Shown here piece by piece: positions 44,275 to 55,599 of a stretch of DNA of 64,000 nucleotides. The stretch is from Thereva unica. Lineage: Eukaryota > Arthropoda > Insecta > Diptera > Therevidae. How positions within the stretch are numbered: the stretch's first letter is position 1; the number at the start of each line of letters is the position of its first letter. The DNA is taken from positions 242,999,143 through 243,063,142 of the forward strand of contig OX465281.1 in the NCBI GenBank assembly GCA_949987705.1. Reading direction: 5' to 3'. The position numbers and the translations under genes were made by a program. The notes beneath the pieces were generated by a model. The model saw nothing but the letters and a program-made list of their open reading frames with translations, had not been told where the DNA came from and did not search any database.

Positions 44275-46385
44275 TGTCTTTGTTTATTGAATTAGACATT
44301 ACTTCGCGATCATCAAGACAGGATCTGGCACGTGCTTGTCCAGCACCTAAGAGTAAGGCAGGGTACCGTCGTCAGGTAGAGAGCAAGTGGAAGAAAACAT
44401 CTAGAAGGCCCTGTTCCTTCGTTATTGCTTGTCTCAGCTTTTTAACATATATTTTTATTTATGTTTACAGCGCTGACCTGGCATTCCTAGTGATAAACGA
44501 ATAAATTCGAACGAATTTAATATTAAGAATTTATAGTACATCGCTCATTCCCATCAAACAAAACCGAAATACAAAAAATCCAATCATATAATTCTTTATG
44601 CTCACAACCGAACCCAATAACAAATTTGACCTTTCAAATACACAACATCAAATCATATACATCACTGCTCTCCAAGCTGCAGCATACTCTGGTATCACAT
44701 ATGAGTTAGAACACTCAATGAAGTGCCTTTTAAGAAAAAACAAAAAAGAAACCCCCTATGCAATTCAAAAGAAAAAAATCGATTAACTCTCAATAATAAT
44801 TCATAATACTGCGACTATATAGAAAGAAGTATCTTCGTTCGTTCGTTCGTTCTACAAAACCTCTTCCTGCTGGCATTATTGCCTCGAGGATTTTTCTAGT
44901 ACTATGCTTTAGAATGTTACGAAAATAAAAAAATGAGAAGGTAAAATTTGATTTATGATATCATATAATGTTAAAAAATTAATGACCTACGTACTACCTC
45001 AGCTATAATAATTTTTATTGTCGTCATATTTGTCCCCTAACGCATATATTGAAATTTGAACCTCAGCAGCAGCAATCGATCCAATTCCTTTGGGGTTTTT
45101 TTTTGTAGTAAAACAGACCAAAAAAAGGCGAAAAGCTCAAATCTTTGTATATATATCACCCTTACATCCCCTAAGGACGAGGGATTTCCTCTTTCTCTCT
45201 CTTGGCACGCATCCCTTCTGATCCTTTGACATGGAAACCGTGAGAAATTTTAATAAAATCGATTCATTCTTTTTCGAGGCTTTATCGCATAAACAAACCG
45301 CGTAGGACACCCGCAGGCGGAACTCCCTGTTTTTTCGGAGTACTGGATTGTACTAGTACTAAAAAAAAGAGCTTTAAGTTGGTTGAGGTCCTTTTAAAAA
45401 AAAAATCAAAGCTACTATACTTTCTTCTTGTGCTTGGGGTTAGTGACCTTTAGGGTAAATACTAATACTAGTATTCATCTCTGATTGTGCTACTATTATT
45501 ATATTTATAAAAGGACACGTGTTCTTGTGTTATGTACTTGGATCCATTGGCCGCCGGTCGGTGTAACTCTACTATGTGCAAATAGAATCAGTTCCTTTAT
45601 CATCAAGTGCCCTTGGTCCATGCTCTCGACTAGTTACTAATATCTACAAAAAAAAAAAAGGAATAAGGTAAAGAATTAAGGAAACACAATCCACAGCATA
45701 CTCAGAACCAAGTTCGAGTGGTGCACTGAGAGCGCTTGGAGCTGCTGTGTCGTTGTCTTGGATTTAAACAAACGAGAAAGTGTCCTGAAAGGAAAATGCC
45801 GCATTGCACCAAGTCCTAGTGATATCCGAGTGTGATAAAAAAAAAATATAGTATATAAACGCGGAAACGTGCTAAAATCCTTCTCTTGAAGTTGTGGAGC
45901 AGAATAAATATTATAATATTGTATATTGTCGGGATTATTTAGCAATGATTTATTTTGATTACTTTTAATCCTTTTGAATTAAGATTTTATTTTGTTGTTG
46001 TGTATTGATTATTTTCTTTTTCGGAATTTAAAAATTATTTTTTGCGAATAATCGATACCCATAAGAAATTCCCCCAAGTTAGTTTGTAACCAACTTTGTG
46101 TGAGCCAGAGAACATTATTATTGTGAAGCCCTGACAAAACCCTAGTTTGCTATGATTGTGTTGTGATAATGAAGTGATTCTTTTGTTTTAAAAAAATAAA
46201 ACGTACATGGTGCCTTTTTAACTAAAAAAAAAAAAAATAAAAAAAAATACATAATTATAAATAAAAATTCAGTTTTCTTTTTTTAAATAAAATGGAAAAT
46301 TAAAGTTTGAAAAAATTTTGCGTGAATATCTAAAAATTTACTTTAACAAAAAAAAACGAAGGGATTCAACAAAAATCTAGCCGAA
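44275..46385. promoter_or_regulatory. Upstream region of the MBOAT acyltransferase gene
   Basis: AT-rich with a TTCG microsatellite near 44838-44852. 45660-45900 has mixed composition and could contain the promoter or first exon. 46190-46380 is A-rich and probably 5' untranslated. No in-frame upstream ATG extends the protein at 46386. Promoter placement is inference. Confidence 0.4.
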
Positions 46386-47768
46386 ATGTCAAGTGCCACT
46401 AGTGTATTTTCAATGGCAGAGCTGGGCGCCCGAGTTGGTGCTAGCGAGCCAGCCATTCGTTTGATAATAACAATACTAGCCGGTTATCCTTTAGCGGCTG
46501 TATACAGAATATCACTAAAGGACGAACGTCCAATAATAAAGCATTTATATTTTGCATTAACTGGATTCTCATTATTTGTTTTTAATTTTGGCTTTGCTGT
46601 TATACATAGCATTATATCGATATGTATAAGTTATTTATTTGCCAAGCTAATGTACAAATCTAAGCATCTTGTAACTGTTAATTTTATCTTTCACATGGGA
46701 TATCTATTAGTTGGATACTACTTAAACGAGACAAATGATTATGATATTAAATGGACCCTGCCGCATTGCATACTGACACTACGTTTAATTGGATTAGCCT
46801 ATGATATTGCGGATGGGAGACTGCCAGAAGATCAGCTAAGTAAAGATCAAAAGGAGAATGCATTACAGAGACTACCATCGCTTCTGGAAGTGATTGCATT
46901 TACATATTTTCCACCAAGTTTCCTGGTTGGACCGCAATTTCCACTGCGTCGATATCAGAGATTCACAAACAACGAGTTCAATCAATATAAAGGTAGCACA
47001 CAAGCTGGCTTAACTAGGCTAGGACTTGGTCTTATTTATTTAGCCATACATCATATTGGTTCATTAATGCTACCAGATGATTACCTGCTTACACCAGAAT
47101 TTGCTCAGTATTCATTCTTACGAAAAATCATAATACTTGGTATATGGGGAAAAGTGTCCTTATATAAATATATCTCATGCTGGCTACTAGGAGAAGGTGC
47201 GCTAATCTGCTGTGGTCTTACATATGTTGGAACATCAGAAGACGGTACCGAAGATTGGTCAGCATGTACAAGTGTTAAGCTATCAATATTTGAAAATATG
47301 AGCAGAATGCAGCATTATATACCATCATTCAATGTAAACACCAATCGCTGGCTTGGTCATTATGTTTATAAAAGACTACGATTTCTTGGTAATCGTGACT
47401 TAAGCCAAGCTGGTGCACTATTCTTTCTAGCATTATGGCATGGCTTTCATAGTGGATATTATGCTGCCTTTGCCCTGGAGTTCTTTGTACTAGCATTCGA
47501 GAAACAATTTGAATCAGTTTACATGGAACTACAAGCAAAATATCCAGTATTAAATACACCAGAAACAAAACAAATTCTTTATATTATTGGTAGAATTTAT
47601 ACATTCATATTTTCTGGATATTGTGTAATACCGTTTTTCTTTCGAAACTTTACTAGATGGTTTAAAGTTTGCTCGGTTTTTAATTATTTTGTTGAAGTTA
47701 TACTATTAGCATGGTTTACCGGGTATTTTCTATTTAAAATAATATCTGGAAAATTTAAACAATCGTAA
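46386..47768 (+). CDS. nes: Lysophospholipid acyltransferase, MBOAT family (LPCAT3/nessy type)
   Basis: LPCAT3-type enzymes re-acylate lysophosphatidylcholine and related lysolipids with polyunsaturated acyl-CoA in the ER membrane (Lands cycle). The 460-residue frame starts with an N-terminus of the right type (ASEPAIRLIITILAGYPLA) and has many hydrophobic segments. It carries YDIKWTLPHCILTLRLIGLAYD (split: YDIKWT and LPHCILTLRLIGLA, about 118-138), LVGPQF (about 180), FNVNTNRW with the likely catalytic Asn at 318-320, RFLGN, and LWHG with the catalytic His at 352. It is slightly shorter than human LPCAT3 (487), mainly at the C-terminus. It has no introns, yet no stops, so it is a live gene or a functional retrocopy. 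AATAAA signals follow near 47800. Assignment to LPCAT3 rather than other MBOATs rests on the full-length motif match. Confidence 0.92.
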   Translation: MSSATSVFSMAELGARVGASEPAIRLIITILAGYPLAAVYRISLKDERPIIKHLYFALTGFSLFVFNFGFAVIHSIISICISYLFAKLMYKSKHLVTVNFIFHMGYLLVGYYLNETNDYDIKWTLPHCILTLRLIGLAYDIADGRLPEDQLSKDQKENALQRLPSLLEVIAFTYFPPSFLVGPQFPLRRYQRFTNNEFNQYKGSTQAGLTRLGLGLIYLAIHHIGSLMLPDDYLLTPEFAQYSFLRKIIILGIWGKVSLYKYISCWLLGEGALICCGLTYVGTSEDGTEDWSACTSVKLSIFENMSRMQHYIPSFNVNTNRWLGHYVYKRLRFLGNRDLSQAGALFFLALWHGFHSGYYAAFALEFFVLAFEKQFESVYMELQAKYPVLNTPETKQILYIIGRIYTFIFSGYCVIPFFFRNFTRWFKVCSVFNYFVEVILLAWFTGYFLFKIISGKFKQS

Positions 47769-48480
47769 TTTTGTATATATATAAATAATAATTATATAAA
47801 TAAAAATAAACAATAATATTTAACAACAAACAAAAAAATTGATTAGTCTTTAGGTTGAGAATTAACAAAAATATTATAAAAAACCAAAAAAATGTTTAAC
47901 AAAAAACTTTTGTAACTATAAAATTTCAACTGGGCATTCGCATAGGCACCATAAATATAGTTACTATAAATATTATAAACAAAAACAAAAAATCGTAAAA
48001 ATTTATATTTAAGCTATACTATATATAATATACCAAAATAAATAAAAGAAATTGTTTTTAGGTTTTAAATGACTTTGAAAAAAGCACACAAAAAAAAACA
48101 CGAATTGTTGATTATTATGTATTGGAAAATGTTTTTAGCTTTAGAATTAATTAGGTTTAATTTGCAAATGCACATTTTGTATATAAAATAAATTCCTATG
48201 GGAATAATTTCGATGTAAAAATTTTATAAATTTAATTTTGTGTTTTCTCTTAAATAATAAATTCAAAAAGCATTTGGTATTCAGATAATTTTCTTATATA
48301 TTTGGCACACGACTATACTTTTAGATTTGGAACGATATCAGTGCAATTTAAGGAGCTTTACAGTAGTGGGATTACACGTACTAGTCTCTTAACCGATTCT
48401 GTAACGCTCATCGGTGCTCCTAACGAAGGTAACTTTTTTTTTTAGAAATTGTTTTAAACATTTTAGTAAGGATAGGCCGA
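47769..48480. other. 3' flank of the MBOAT gene
   Basis: Very AT-rich with several AATAAA motifs (first near 47799), probably the 3' untranslated region and terminator zone. 48310-48480 may be the 5' end of the LINE that follows. No gene seen. Confidence 0.5.
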
Positions 48481-48736
48481 TTTCTTATCTAATAGTTGAG
48501 CGCGCTTAGTTGAGACCTTTCGACATTAGGTGGTGATCTCGTTGGCGAGTGACGTGACGACGAGGGACGCGGTGAAATGAAACTGTGGATGCCTTCACGC
48601 GTATCGAGGAAAATGTCACTCCACGTGCCACCTTGCGACTATTAAATACGAATTTAATAGATTTGTTTGCCAGAAATCTGTTAGATTTACGATGAGAATA
48701 CCAATTTAACATCGAAGTGACATATCTGTCACGTCA

Positions 48737-50116
48737 CACAGTGGGACCAAATCCAAAAAAGCTGGCCAAAAGTCTAAAAAAAAAAGTTTATAGATTGCGG
48801 TTTTTTTTGGGGGGATGATTCGAGGACACTTCCAATAGTGAGCTATCAGTCACGGAAGGTTAGATTTTTTTCTACGGACTGAGAAATTGTAGTTGCTACT
48901 TTACTCTTTTTGCTTATTTTTAAACGTTAATATTGTGAAAAAAGGTTAACGTTTTCAAAACGCTATAAAAAATTAAGTAACCAAGCAATCGTGGTCGTGT
49001 AAAGTGGAATTTTCTTTGGAAGGTATGTAGAGTATAAAAAAAATTGCACTATACCCATTAAGCAAGTATATAATACACAGTAAGCATCTATTACACGTGC
49101 TTTTTATGAATAAGGATTGTAAGAATGCGATATATATTGGACAAAAAGTAATATTGCTCCACTCTGCTCCACTGGAAAACTTGCTGTGCGTTGTTGGTAA
49201 AGGTGTATTCCTTCACCTCCAAAAAAAATCCGCTGCCCAAAATTGCCCCTCCGTGTTTTAAGGGGTCACATACGTCCAGCACTAGCCCATGGAAATGGTA
49301 CTTCAATATTGCAAAAATGCGGGACAAGGTTTTATTTTTGGGATGTGTAGGGGGGGTCAGTGTGAGCTTAAATCTGAGTTTTCGGGATTCTAACCCGCTC
49401 CCCCCCCAATTTGGCCGCCATCTTGGAAAAGGTGCGCAAATGGTTTTTCCATTATATATCTCCGTAACAGTACATCTTACAGAAAATTTGCAAGGGCGCT
49501 TTTTGTTTATAATTAAATTATCTACAATATATTAGCAAGATATTTTTGGGTAAATTTAATAATTAAGAAGTTATAAGCCTTAGAACACCAAAATTAGTCA
49601 CAGTATTTTCTTTTAATGGCTATAGCTCTGAATGTTCGACATCAGAAGATAAAGATACAACTTTTACTTGTATTCACAATGATTTTCTTCTGTAATTGCA
49701 TTCTTAAAAATTCTTATTTTGTTTTTCTAATAAACAATAACTTCCTAATAAAATAACTTGCTTATAAATAAATTAATCAAAAGTATTAAACATTATATTA
49801 AAACAAATTTTTTGATTTTTTTAAGAGGTTATGTTAACCATATTGAGTCCGCCATTTTGAAAATCGAAATTTTGACACCGGATTCGTCATCAGCGACCCC
49901 GAAAACCCCTAAGTGAGATGTTTTGGTATCATTTACTAAAGTTTTTGACTATTTGGAGGGGTTATGTTAACTATATTGAGTCCGCCATTTTGAAAATCGA
50001 AATTTCGACACCGGATTCGTCATCAGCGACCCCGAAAACCCCCGAGTGTAAAATTTGAGATCATTTAATGCACTTTTTGACTTTTGGCCAGCTTTTTTGG
50101 ATTTGGTCCCACTGTG
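48737..50116. mobile_element. Non-autonomous Transib-like element (1380 bp)
   Basis: The terminal inverted repeats are identical for 38 bp and begin CACAGTGGGACCAAATCC. A 5-bp duplication CGTCA flanks them (48732-48736 and 50117-50121). CACWRTG ends and 5-bp GC-rich duplications are features of Transib transposons, the RAG1 relatives. No transposase frame is present. 49834-50076 contains two near-identical tandem units of about 120 bp. It interrupts LINE ORF1 sequence that reads on across the empty site. Confidence 0.82.
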
Positions 50117-50814
50117 CGTCACTCGACAACGAGAATAAGGCTGATTATTCAACAACAAATTACACTCGGAATTTAAAATCAGAGCTTCAAGCCGCCCATC
50201 AGAAAATTGATTACCTCAACAGACAAAGTCGGCTGACTGATGCTATAATCACCGAGATTGCTTGCCTAACGAGCACTCTTCTGAATTCTTCACAACTTCT
50301 GAAATGTGTCTCTGCAGCTATCGGACACAATCTATCACCATGCATAGTGAATTTCGCACTAGATCTTCGACCAAAATAATAGTGAAGTTCCCACCAGCCA
50401 CTGAGTTTAGAGTCTTTCTGGATGGAGGAAAGTCGTCAGATAGTAGAATGAATGATTTGGAGAGTTCAACCCCCAACAAAGCACCTAAGGCTGCGTAAAG
50501 AGAATCTGCTGATGTCCGCCTTCACCAGAAAAGGCCTTGTTAACATCTGCAAGAAGACTGGAGATCCTCATTAAATGTGACCAGCATTAATGAGCTGGAT
50601 GTAATAATTGACGTCACTCAATTAAAAATAACCCTCTCTCCTATTATTTTTTAATAGCACAATATAATTACTTGTCGTGACATAAATATTAATGCGCTTA
50701 AACCTAGTACCTCTTTAAACAACTGACAGAGATAAATCAAATTCCTAATCTAGAAATTGTCAATTGCTTCCCCACCTTTTTTAATGCTACCATATCATCT
50801 CAACTTGAATCTTT

Positions 50815-50990
50815 AGCCAGCTCTACACGATACTATGAACAACCTCCAACGCTGGACGTTTGATGGTAGGACGCATCGTATGGACGATGATCGAACTACG
50901 AGTGTCCAATGTGATGCTTCCAGCGTTCGCCTTTGAACACGTTCAGCCAACATTCATCAAACGATCACGCATCGTGTAGAGGCGTCTTTT
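50815..50990. mobile_element. Possible degenerate foldback element
   Basis: Outer CTCTACACGAT at 50821-50831 is inverted at 50970-50981, and CGTTTGATG blocks are also inverted inside. It sits between LINE endonuclease sequence and unrelated sequence. Arms are imperfect and no clear duplication is visible. Confidence 0.45.
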
Positions 50991-51514
50991 GCTGGTAGGT
51001 TGCGAAAGTGGTATTTCACAACTAGTTTTCTTTCTATCCTATAAGATGCAGTTACTTCCCACCCCCAAGTTTCGCTCTATTTCGTTTAGAGACTTTAAGA
51101 GCATCCATTTAAAGCTACTTGGTAAAGAATGCATTGCGACTTCGTAGGACAATGTATTCACTTCCAAATGTAGTCAAATATTCTGCTATTCATTTATATA
51201 CCGATGACGTGCATATCTATTTAAGCCAACCTTTTGAACTTATCGAGAATTGCACTGTTCAGCTAAACAGTGATCTGAAACGCGTGAATGTTCAGTTCAG
51301 TATAACCCTATCAAGTCGTCAACAGAACTCCTATTGATTTCGAAAATCTGTTCCCAATTAAAATTAATGGTAATGTTTTACCCCATGTTGACTTTGTAAG
51401 AAATTTGGGAGTCGAGCTCTATACTGTGACGCAGGAGTTGAAAATATGAGTTCAGACGGGCAACAGACATGGAATGAGCATATTTAGAAATCTAGGCGAG
51501 ATCTCATCACTACC

Positions 51515-52085
51515 AGGCTCTTAATATGTCACGGAACTGCTGAGATCATTTATATACATAGTAGGGTTGTTCCAGTATTTTTCCTTTTTTTTGGGCAATT
51601 TTTGGCAAATCAAGAAGAAGTTAATAAAAATGTCGTTTGTGTATGCCGCTTTTTAAGATACAGACATACATACAACAAAAAGTCAATTGAGAACTTGCAA
51701 GAAATCGCAGGACGGAAAACCTCCGGCTAATTCCTGCAAGAGGGGAAGTAAAAATGTCCCTGCTTTTTCTTGCATGAGAAAATAAAGAAACACAAATTGG
51801 GCTAGTTCGGGTGAATTCTTGCTCCCGCATTCGAATTCTGGAACAGAGCTAGTGCAAGGGTCCTAGTATGGAACCCTGCGGAACACCGCATGTGATTGGT
51901 AGAAAATCCGAAATTGAGTTTTTTTTGTATGGCTACTTTCTGACATGGATTATGTAAGTAATCTCGAATTAAGGAAGCAGCTGAGGTTGAAAAACGCATC
52001 TGGTCTATTAGCTTAGTTTCTAGAAGCTTGTGGCTGACACTGTCAAATACCTTACTGAAATAAAGTTAAACGCCTAGATCGCCAC
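51515..52085 (-). mobile_element. LINE C fragment, minus strand, interrupted
   Basis: 51520-51552 and 51846-52080 match the plus-strand text of 57860-58100 (GAGATCATTTATATACAT, GGAACCCTGCGGAACACCG, ATTAGCTTAGTTTC), which is reverse transcriptase of LINE C on the minus strand. About 290 bp (51553-51845) of other sequence lies between the two parts, with weak inverted ends (GTTGTTCCAGTATT and inverse CTGTTCCAGAATT). Confidence 0.68.
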
Positions 52086-52149
52086 ACAACACCGGCCGCG
52101 AACACACAACTGGAAATCAAAGTTACTAATAACAATTAATAACTAATAT

Positions 52150-53300
52150 CCGCCTGGGAATCGCCGCAGTAAGAAACGTTCAACGCGATGCCATAAATCG
52201 ATTTAACGTAGACCTTCTGCGACACAGCATTAAAAGGCGAGAATTTGCTGGCAAACTACAACAAACCTTAAGCCAGCAAAGAGTTTCTAACGAAAATAAT
52301 ATTGTAGAGCTGTGGAGTCCTACAAAAAGCAGTAGCAGAAACAAGCAGCAGCAAAGAAACCAGCAACACTGGATCTCGAACACAACCTGGAAAACGCGGC
52401 AAATACGGGCAACAGTAAGGTGCTGAACCAAATCACTAAACAGCTCTCGGGAAAGCACTCTACTAAAAAGCATGCCGTAAAGTTGTGGGTGGTAGCCTGG
52501 AGCGCAGCGACGAGGAGCAACTCCAAAGATGGAGAGATTACTTCTTTGCCGCTCTGAATGGTTCATTTGAACAGGAACTTCAGGAAAACAGCAACAATGC
52601 CCAGCCAATAAGAATCACCTTCCAAGAGGGAAATAGTAACCGCAATTCATATAATGCCAATGTTAAAGCAGCTGGAAAAGATGACATCCCGTCAGAATTG
52701 TTGAAAGCCGACTCAAGTCTCATAGCAAATGCGCTACAGCCAATCCTGGATAAAGCATGGAGGATTGGACAGAAGGTAGTCAAAATAGCAAAAAGGCGGG
52801 CCTAACAATATGTGACAATTGGAGAGGCGTCTATTATCTACGGTGGGTAAAACCTTATCCCACATATTATTATCAAGGTTAAGAGAGCCACTATATCGAA
52901 CGCGTAGAAGACAGCCTGGATTCAGGAAGGGCCGCTCATGTATAATACCTCGAGAATCATAGCGGAGCAGTCTACTGAATTACGATCCACCCCTCTACCT
53001 TGCTTTCGTAGAATAAGAGAAAGCCTTCGACTCGGTTAATAGGACTCGACTCGGTTATATGGCAGGCACCACGGAAACGGGAATTGTCTGAGAAAATAAT
53101 AGAATTAATAAAACCTCTATACAGCAATTCCAGAGGCAGAGTTCTTAATTAACACCAAATTGCGGCTGTTCAACTCCAACGTTAAGGCAGTTCGACAGCG
53201 AAGAAAACCCTATCTCTGCTATAAGGATAGGGTAGACCAGGGCGGCTAGAGATTAAGGATGCGAAACTGTATGACGTCGTCGGCACAGAGTCGAAACCGG
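52150..53300 (+). mobile_element. RTE-like LINE, degraded
   Basis: Plus-strand order: an endonuclease-RT linker (RDAINRFNVDLLRHS near 52186, ELWSPTKSSSRNKQQQ near 52310, HWISNTTWK near 52368), QRWRDYFFAALNGSFE (52523-52570), then AAGKDDIPSELLKADSSL (52668-52721). Next come NWRGV..LSTVGKTLSHIIL-like and GFRKGRSC (52820-52945), EKAFDSVNR-like (near 53020), and a C-terminal DRVDQGG..RLRMRN remnant near 53225. Frames shift several times. Confidence 0.75.
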
Positions 53301-53444
53301 TGGAAATAATAGTTGCGAAAGGCCAGGATTATTTCCCGATTGTAGTATGTTTTAATTTGAACGTACTTAATCCTGAAAAATCTAAAACAGGACAAGAAAC
53401 TTGATAAGATTGACAACAAAATAATTTTACAATAGTAAAAATCC

Positions 53445-53450
53445 TTTATT
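53445..53450 (-). terminator. Polyadenylation signal of UTP18
   Basis: AATAAA on the minus strand starts 14 bases after the TGA of the UTP18 gene (53467-53465), giving an unusually short 3' untranslated region if it is the signal used. Confidence 0.6.
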
Positions 53451-53464
53451 ACCTTAAAAACTAA

Positions 53465-54964
53465 TCAATAATTATTAAAATGCCGCAATCTAAAAAGTGG
53501 CACCTTCGCCTCCAAGTTACCTGCCGCCATGAAAGCACTGTTGGGCGAAAACTCCATAACCTTAACCTTGCCAACATTGGCTTGAAAGCCGGGAAAATTA
53601 GCAAACACCGTTCCAGTAGGAAAATGCACCAATTTCAACGCACCAGCAACAGCTTCTGAGCATATCCCAAGCATCTCCGATGAATGATTGAATTTCGTGG
53701 TGCTTATCGATGTCGTCAGATTGAAGACAGTTTTCTGCGGTTTGGGATTCTTGCTCAACAAAACCTCGTCGTAGTCGTAGATATTTACAACACCTTCATT
53801 ACTCCCTGTGGCTATCATCCTACTATTCGGACTGATTGAGAGGGTCTTGCCGCTTATGCAGCCTTCATCTATAAAGGTGTGCGTTATTCGGTCTTTCCTC
53901 AGGTCTATTACTGATACCGTAGGGCCATTTCCGTGACTGAAAATCTGCTTTGAGTCGTTGGAAAACTGCAGTGCTGTGCAACGATCCTCCTGCTTGTAGG
54001 TGTGGATGAGCTCTTTGGATTTTACATCCATTAAGTGGATCTCACCAAATCTTCCAGCAACTACAAAGTATTTCCCACATGGCGAAAGCTCGAAGTAGGA
54101 CATTTTTGTCACAGTGCGCGGCAGGAGCACCCTTGTTTCTTCGCCTTGCATTAAATCGTATGAATAATAGTAGTTCTTGCGACTCCCAAAAAGGGCTTCT
54201 GTGCCACATTTAAGAATCCGTGTGCATTGTATTGGGAAATTCTTGAATTGTACATTGTGTAGCTTGTCGTTCTTCAATCCGTCAATGGAATAAATTGAAG
54301 CAACCCCCGAGTCCCCCGCCACAAGGCCAACTGTTGACGTCGGATGAAACTGGACACCGGTAATTACCCCTTCAGCATATGTGGCACGATTTAAATCTTT
54401 AAGTCTCTTAAAAGAAAGGTTTGTAGGCGGTAGGATTGCTGATGTAGATTGTGTTATATGTCCCACCGTTCTAAGCAGCTCCTCATCAGAATCGGCTTCT
54501 TCCTCCTTGCGATCCAAGTCAGCCCATTTTGGCTGTGACACAATTCGATTGAATCCATTCTGCAGGACTTCTTTGTATGTTTTTTCTTTACTGACATGCT
54601 CTAAGGACTTTACTTTTACTTCACCAACGCGAAATTCATCGTCAGCATCTTGCCAAGCAGGTACACGTTTGTTTTTGGTACTTTTATCATCTGTAGAATC
54701 GGTTTCGCCAGCTGACTCCTTAAGGCTCCTTATTAGGCCTTCTTTATCCCCAAAGATCAACTTGTGAAGATGATAATCTTCTTGAGCTTTAGCTTCTAGG
54801 GATTGAGCTGTTGAACTTCTTTTAGTTATCCGCTTTCGTTTGGCTGCGGCTTCAGCAGAAGTTTCGGAAGATCTTTTTTTCTTGGATGCAGGAAAATGTT
54901 CCTGCCCGTCCTGTATAAGTGCTAGCAACGTATCTACACTCTCGCATGAATCACTGTCACCCAT
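53465..54964 (-). CDS. wcd: U3 snoRNP subunit UTP18 (WD-repeat protein)
   Basis: UTP18 is a WD-repeat subunit of the small-subunit processome (UTP-B) needed for 18S rRNA maturation in the nucleolus; the Drosophila orthologue is wicked. It is a single 499-codon frame without introns. Residues 1-60 have an acidic start and a basic nuclear-localisation-type cluster (KKKRSS, KRKRITKR). About 100-165 carries PAWQDADDE and KWADLDRK, typical of UTP18. From about 200 on are WD repeats (GVITGVQFHP, YFELSPCGKYFVVAGRFGEI, SPNSRMIATGSNEGVVNIYD and others), ending near FSPNSAFMAAGNLEAKVPLF. The ATG at 54964 is followed by an N-terminus of normal length. An E-box lies about 96 bp upstream. No damage seen. 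Confidence 0.95.
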   Translation of the reverse strand: MGDSDSCESVDTLLALIQDGQEHFPASKKKRSSETSAEAAAKRKRITKRSSTAQSLEAKAQEDYHLHKLIFGDKEGLIRSLKESAGETDSTDDKSTKNKRVPAWQDADDEFRVGEVKVKSLEHVSKEKTYKEVLQNGFNRIVSQPKWADLDRKEEEADSDEELLRTVGHITQSTSAILPPTNLSFKRLKDLNRATYAEGVITGVQFHPTSTVGLVAGDSGVASIYSIDGLKNDKLHNVQFKNFPIQCTRILKCGTEALFGSRKNYYYSYDLMQGEETRVLLPRTVTKMSYFELSPCGKYFVVAGRFGEIHLMDVKSKELIHTYKQEDRCTALQFSNDSKQIFSHGNGPTVSVIDLRKDRITHTFIDEGCISGKTLSISPNSRMIATGSNEGVVNIYDYDEVLLSKNPKPQKTVFNLTTSISTTKFNHSSEMLGICSEAVAGALKLVHFPTGTVFANFPGFQANVGKVKVMEFSPNSAFMAAGNLEAKVPLFRLRHFNNY

Positions 54965-55059
54965 GTTTATTTACAAAAATTGCTAGATTTAATAAAAAAT
55001 CGATATTTTATAAATTTACAATCCCCGATAAATTTGACGTCTTGTTTGACATTTGTAAA

Positions 55060-55065
55060 CACGTG
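55060..55065. promoter_or_regulatory. CACGTG E-box upstream of UTP18
   Basis: A palindromic Myc/Max-type E-box 96 bp before the UTP18 start codon. In Drosophila many ribosome-biogenesis genes carry this site close to their transcription start and respond to Myc (established). Use here is inferred. Confidence 0.55.
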
Positions 55066-55599
55066 CGAAAAGATGTGAAGTTAGCTCTATTTAGTGATAG
55101 TGCCCCGATAAAACCTTATAAATGTTTGAATACAAGTTGCTGGGTGTTTATAAATTTTCTGGTTCAGGGTTTCATTCAATTGTGTAAATTGAGTTGAACG
55201 TGAAGGATTGGTTGTTAATAGTTTTGGAGCAATCTTAAGTGAACAATGTAAAGTATAATCGAACCGTATAACCATCGAGGATGAGAAAAAGATGGATGAA
55301 TAAATTGCTAGTAAGTTTAATATAATCCTTTTCAGCACTTGATAATATCGTAAAAAGTAAGTCAAATAAGATGAAGCTTGATGTTGGAGAACCATGCAGC
55401 ATGGGGACGGGAGAGGACGAAGAAACTTCTTTTCGATTTAGAGGTTTCACGATAAAGTATGGTTCATTCATTGTTTAATTAATTTTGTTTATGTTCCAAA
55501 CGACATCTTTAAAACTCAGATCATAGGCAAACACCTCTCCAACTCTTCTCGCTTCGTCCGCTAGCAGAATCGTCTTTTCATTCTACGAGATGCCAACAT

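Larger units (their letters stand above)
48480..51515 (+). mobile_element. CR1-group LINE, degraded, split by a Transib-like element
   Basis: Plus strand: ORF1-like sequence at 48560-48736 resumes at 50117 (SLDNENKADYSTTNYT, LKSELQAAHQKIDYLNRQSR, then SPCIVNFALDLRPK). Further on are IVNCFPTFFNATISSQLESL (50758-50817, endonuclease end) and LYTDDVHIYLSQP (near 51197, catalytic YADD altered to YTDD). Internal deletions removed most of the reverse transcriptase. A possible foldback insertion lies at 50815-50990. Confidence 0.65.

Noticed and set aside
44597..44786. 62-codon plus-strand frame before the MBOAT gene
   Set aside because: Low-complexity Lys-rich end and no similarity recognised; likely chance.
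54381..54767. 128-codon plus-strand frame
   Set aside because: It is antisense to the UTP18 coding sequence and has no motif of its own.
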